From Streptomyces fumanus (GTDB lineage Bacteria; Actinomycetota; Actinomycetes; Streptomycetales; Streptomycetaceae), in the NCBI RefSeq assembly GCF_014655295.1, contig NZ_BNBI01000001.1, positions 682,001 through 746,000 of the forward strand: 64,000 bases of DNA, read 5' to 3'. Of this stretch, positions 62,817-64,000 are shown piece after piece (position 1 is the stretch's first letter; each line of letters begins with the position of its first letter). A program made the translations under genes and the position numbers. The notes under the pieces were generated by a model that saw only the letters and a list, made by a program, of their open reading frames with translations, made no database searches and was not told the origin of the DNA.

Positions 62817-64000
62817 ATGTCCCTGATCGCCACGCTGGCCCAACTGGAGGCCGTGCGGGCCGGGCGCGCTCGGCCGGCCGCCACCGTACGGCACCGGCAC
62901 CTGTCCGACCGGCCGCTGGTGTTCGTGCCGCTGACCACCGCCGGTGAGGCCGGCGCCCCGCTGGGCGCGCTGGTCGGCACCGACCGGGACGCGCCGCGCC
63001 TGCTGGTCGTCCCCCAGCCCCGCGACCGCGACCTGCGCTTCGCCTTCCTGGCCGAACTGGCGGACATCGTCCTGCCGTACGTCGAGTCGTACACCGAGGC
63101 CGTCGAGGCCGCCGAGCGCACCGAGACCGACCCGGAGACGGGCAAGCGGGTCAAGGTCGAGGTCGACCTGTGCGCGGACGCCGCCCAGGTGATCGTGCCC
63201 AGCCGCGCGGGCGTCGACTTCGTCCGGCTGCTGGGCCGGTCGATGCGGTTCCGGCGGACCGCGGAGCAGGACCCGGAGACCCCCCATCCCGCGCCCCCGC
63301 GCGTGCCGCTGCTCGGCCGCTGGCTCACCCACTACGGGGAGCGGGCCCGGGTGCCCGGCTCCTCGCTGCTGCTCGCCATGACCGACCTGCTGGGCCGGCA
63401 CTGGGCGACCGGCCAGTCCACGCTGGAGGACCAGCACCTGGGGGCGCTGCTGGCCTGGATCGACCCGCCCGAGGACGCGCCGAGCGGGGCCGAGGCGGCG
63501 CTGCGCGCGGAGCTGGCCCGGGACGCGGACGGCCAGTTGCTGTGCCCGCCGGCCGGCCCGGCGACCGACCCGGCGTTCGACAACAGGCTGCTCGCCCCGG
63601 CCATCGAGCGCTACGACCGGGCCCGTACCGCGCTGGCCGCCGCCGAGGACGGCCCGGCGGCGGACCAGCGGCTCGGCGCGCTGACCGCCGCCGAGCGGGA
63701 GATCCGCGCCCTGGTCGCGAGCCGCACCCGGCCCACCTGGGACGCGGTCTGGCGGGGCCTGGACCTGCTGCGGGAGCTGCCCGCCGGGGCGCACGTCGAG
63801 GAGCGGTGGACGCGCGACCGCTGGTCGTTCACCGGGCACCGGGACCGCATCCTGGCCGGCGAGCCCCCGCAGCCCCGCCGCGACGACGCGGTGACCGCGG
63901 CGAACAAGCTGGCGACGCGGGAGCGCGAGCAGGCCCGGCTGGACGCGCAGGAAGCCCTGGACGACCCGCTGGTGATGGCGGGGCGGCGGCTGGCCGGGGA
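62817..64000 (+). CDS. Uncharacterised large protein beside the nuclease, 3' end missing
   Basis: The reading frame opens at ATG 62817 (GGAGGCGGC upstream) and stays open to the window end, giving at least 394 residues. I recognise no domain. The visible part has an alpha/beta N-terminus ('RPLVFVPLTTAGEAGAPLGA', 'LLVVPQPRDRDLRFAFLAEL') and long charged helices ('AAEREIRALVASRTRPTWDA', 'NKLATREREQARLDAQEALD'), with no signal peptide or membrane segment. The conserved pairing with the nuclease suggests a common task. The remainder could hold an ATPase or helicase domain, which this window cannot show. Confidence 0.7.
   Translation, partial: MSLIATLAQLEAVRAGRARPAATVRHRHLSDRPLVFVPLTTAGEAGAPLGALVGTDRDAPRLLVVPQPRDRDLRFAFLAELADIVLPYVESYTEAVEAAERTETDPETGKRVKVEVDLCADAAQVIVPSRAGVDFVRLLGRSMRFRRTAEQDPETPHPAPPRVPLLGRWLTHYGERARVPGSSLLLAMTDLLGRHWATGQSTLEDQHLGALLAWIDPPEDAPSGAEAALRAELARDADGQLLCPPAGPATDPAFDNRLLAPAIERYDRARTALAAAEDGPAADQRLGALTAAEREIRALVASRTRPTWDAVWRGLDLLRELPAGAHVEERWTRDRWSFTGHRDRILAGEPPQPRRDDAVTAANKLATREREQARLDAQEALDDPLVMAGRRLAG

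Overview
This window is high-GC chromosomal DNA of a Streptomyces species. The supporting signs are near-universal G/C third positions, very rare TTA codons, twin-arginine and lipoprotein exports, and a gene order I recognise from the S. coelicolor region around SCO2758-SCO2800 (GH3 glucosaminidase, leucine-degradation genes, desEF-desABCD, glmS, adpA, orn, tRNA-His, cebR-cebEFG-bglC). I see no transposase, integrase, CRISPR array, prophage or rRNA. The window looks like core chromosome with a few lineage-specific genes.

Region 1 (1-15.3 kb) holds the end of a sugar phosphate isomerase gene with a TTA codon, a DUF2637 membrane protein, a divergent EamA exporter/LysR pair, a Tat-exported GH3 enzyme, a secreted S37-type peptidase, a small secreted protein, a one-chain full-size ABC exporter, and a secreted phytase-like esterase. 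It ends with two coupled membrane-anchored XRE regulators beside a divergent secreted peptidoglycan-binding protein.

Region 2 (15.3-21.0 kb) is a symporter, ureohydrolase and TPP-decarboxylase operon facing a PucR-type regulator. The enzyme pair suggests guanidino-compound (arginine) breakdown through 2-ketoarginine and 4-guanidinobutyrate. Region 3 (21-31.6 kb) is acyl-CoA metabolism: tesB, an isovaleryl-type acyl-CoA dehydrogenase, a TetR regulator, and the operon for a methylcrotonyl-CoA-type carboxylase (two subunits), HMG-CoA lyase and acdH. Together these are the leucine/isovalerate route.

Region 4 (31.6-38.8 kb) is desferrioxamine siderophore uptake (desE, desF) and synthesis (desABCD), with an iron box before each unit. 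Region 5 (38.8-47.5 kb) has a DUF4429/SHOCT protein, a Tat-exported purple acid phosphatase, glmS, a universal stress protein, the developmental regulator adpA (with its TTA codon and sites matching the AdpA consensus upstream), orn and tRNA-His. Region 6 (47.7-54 kb) is the cellobiose/cellotriose system: the LacI repressor cebR, the cebEFG importer and the GH1 beta-glucosidase bglC, with two CebR boxes.

Region 7 (54-64 kb) holds a CBM2-GH18 chitinase-like enzyme, a two-component system, small secreted and hypothetical proteins, a spermidine-synthase-like protein, a histidine phosphatase and a PAP2 protein. It ends with an uncharacterised pair: a RecB/Cas4-type nuclease with four candidate Fe-S cysteines, followed by a large protein that runs off the window.

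Small-scale structure includes perfect inverted repeats at regulator-linked promoters, bidirectional terminators between convergent genes, two cases of tandem duplication of a gene's 3' end, a four-tract G-quadruplex motif overlapping the bglC terminator, and a 56-nt pyrimidine tract before bglC.
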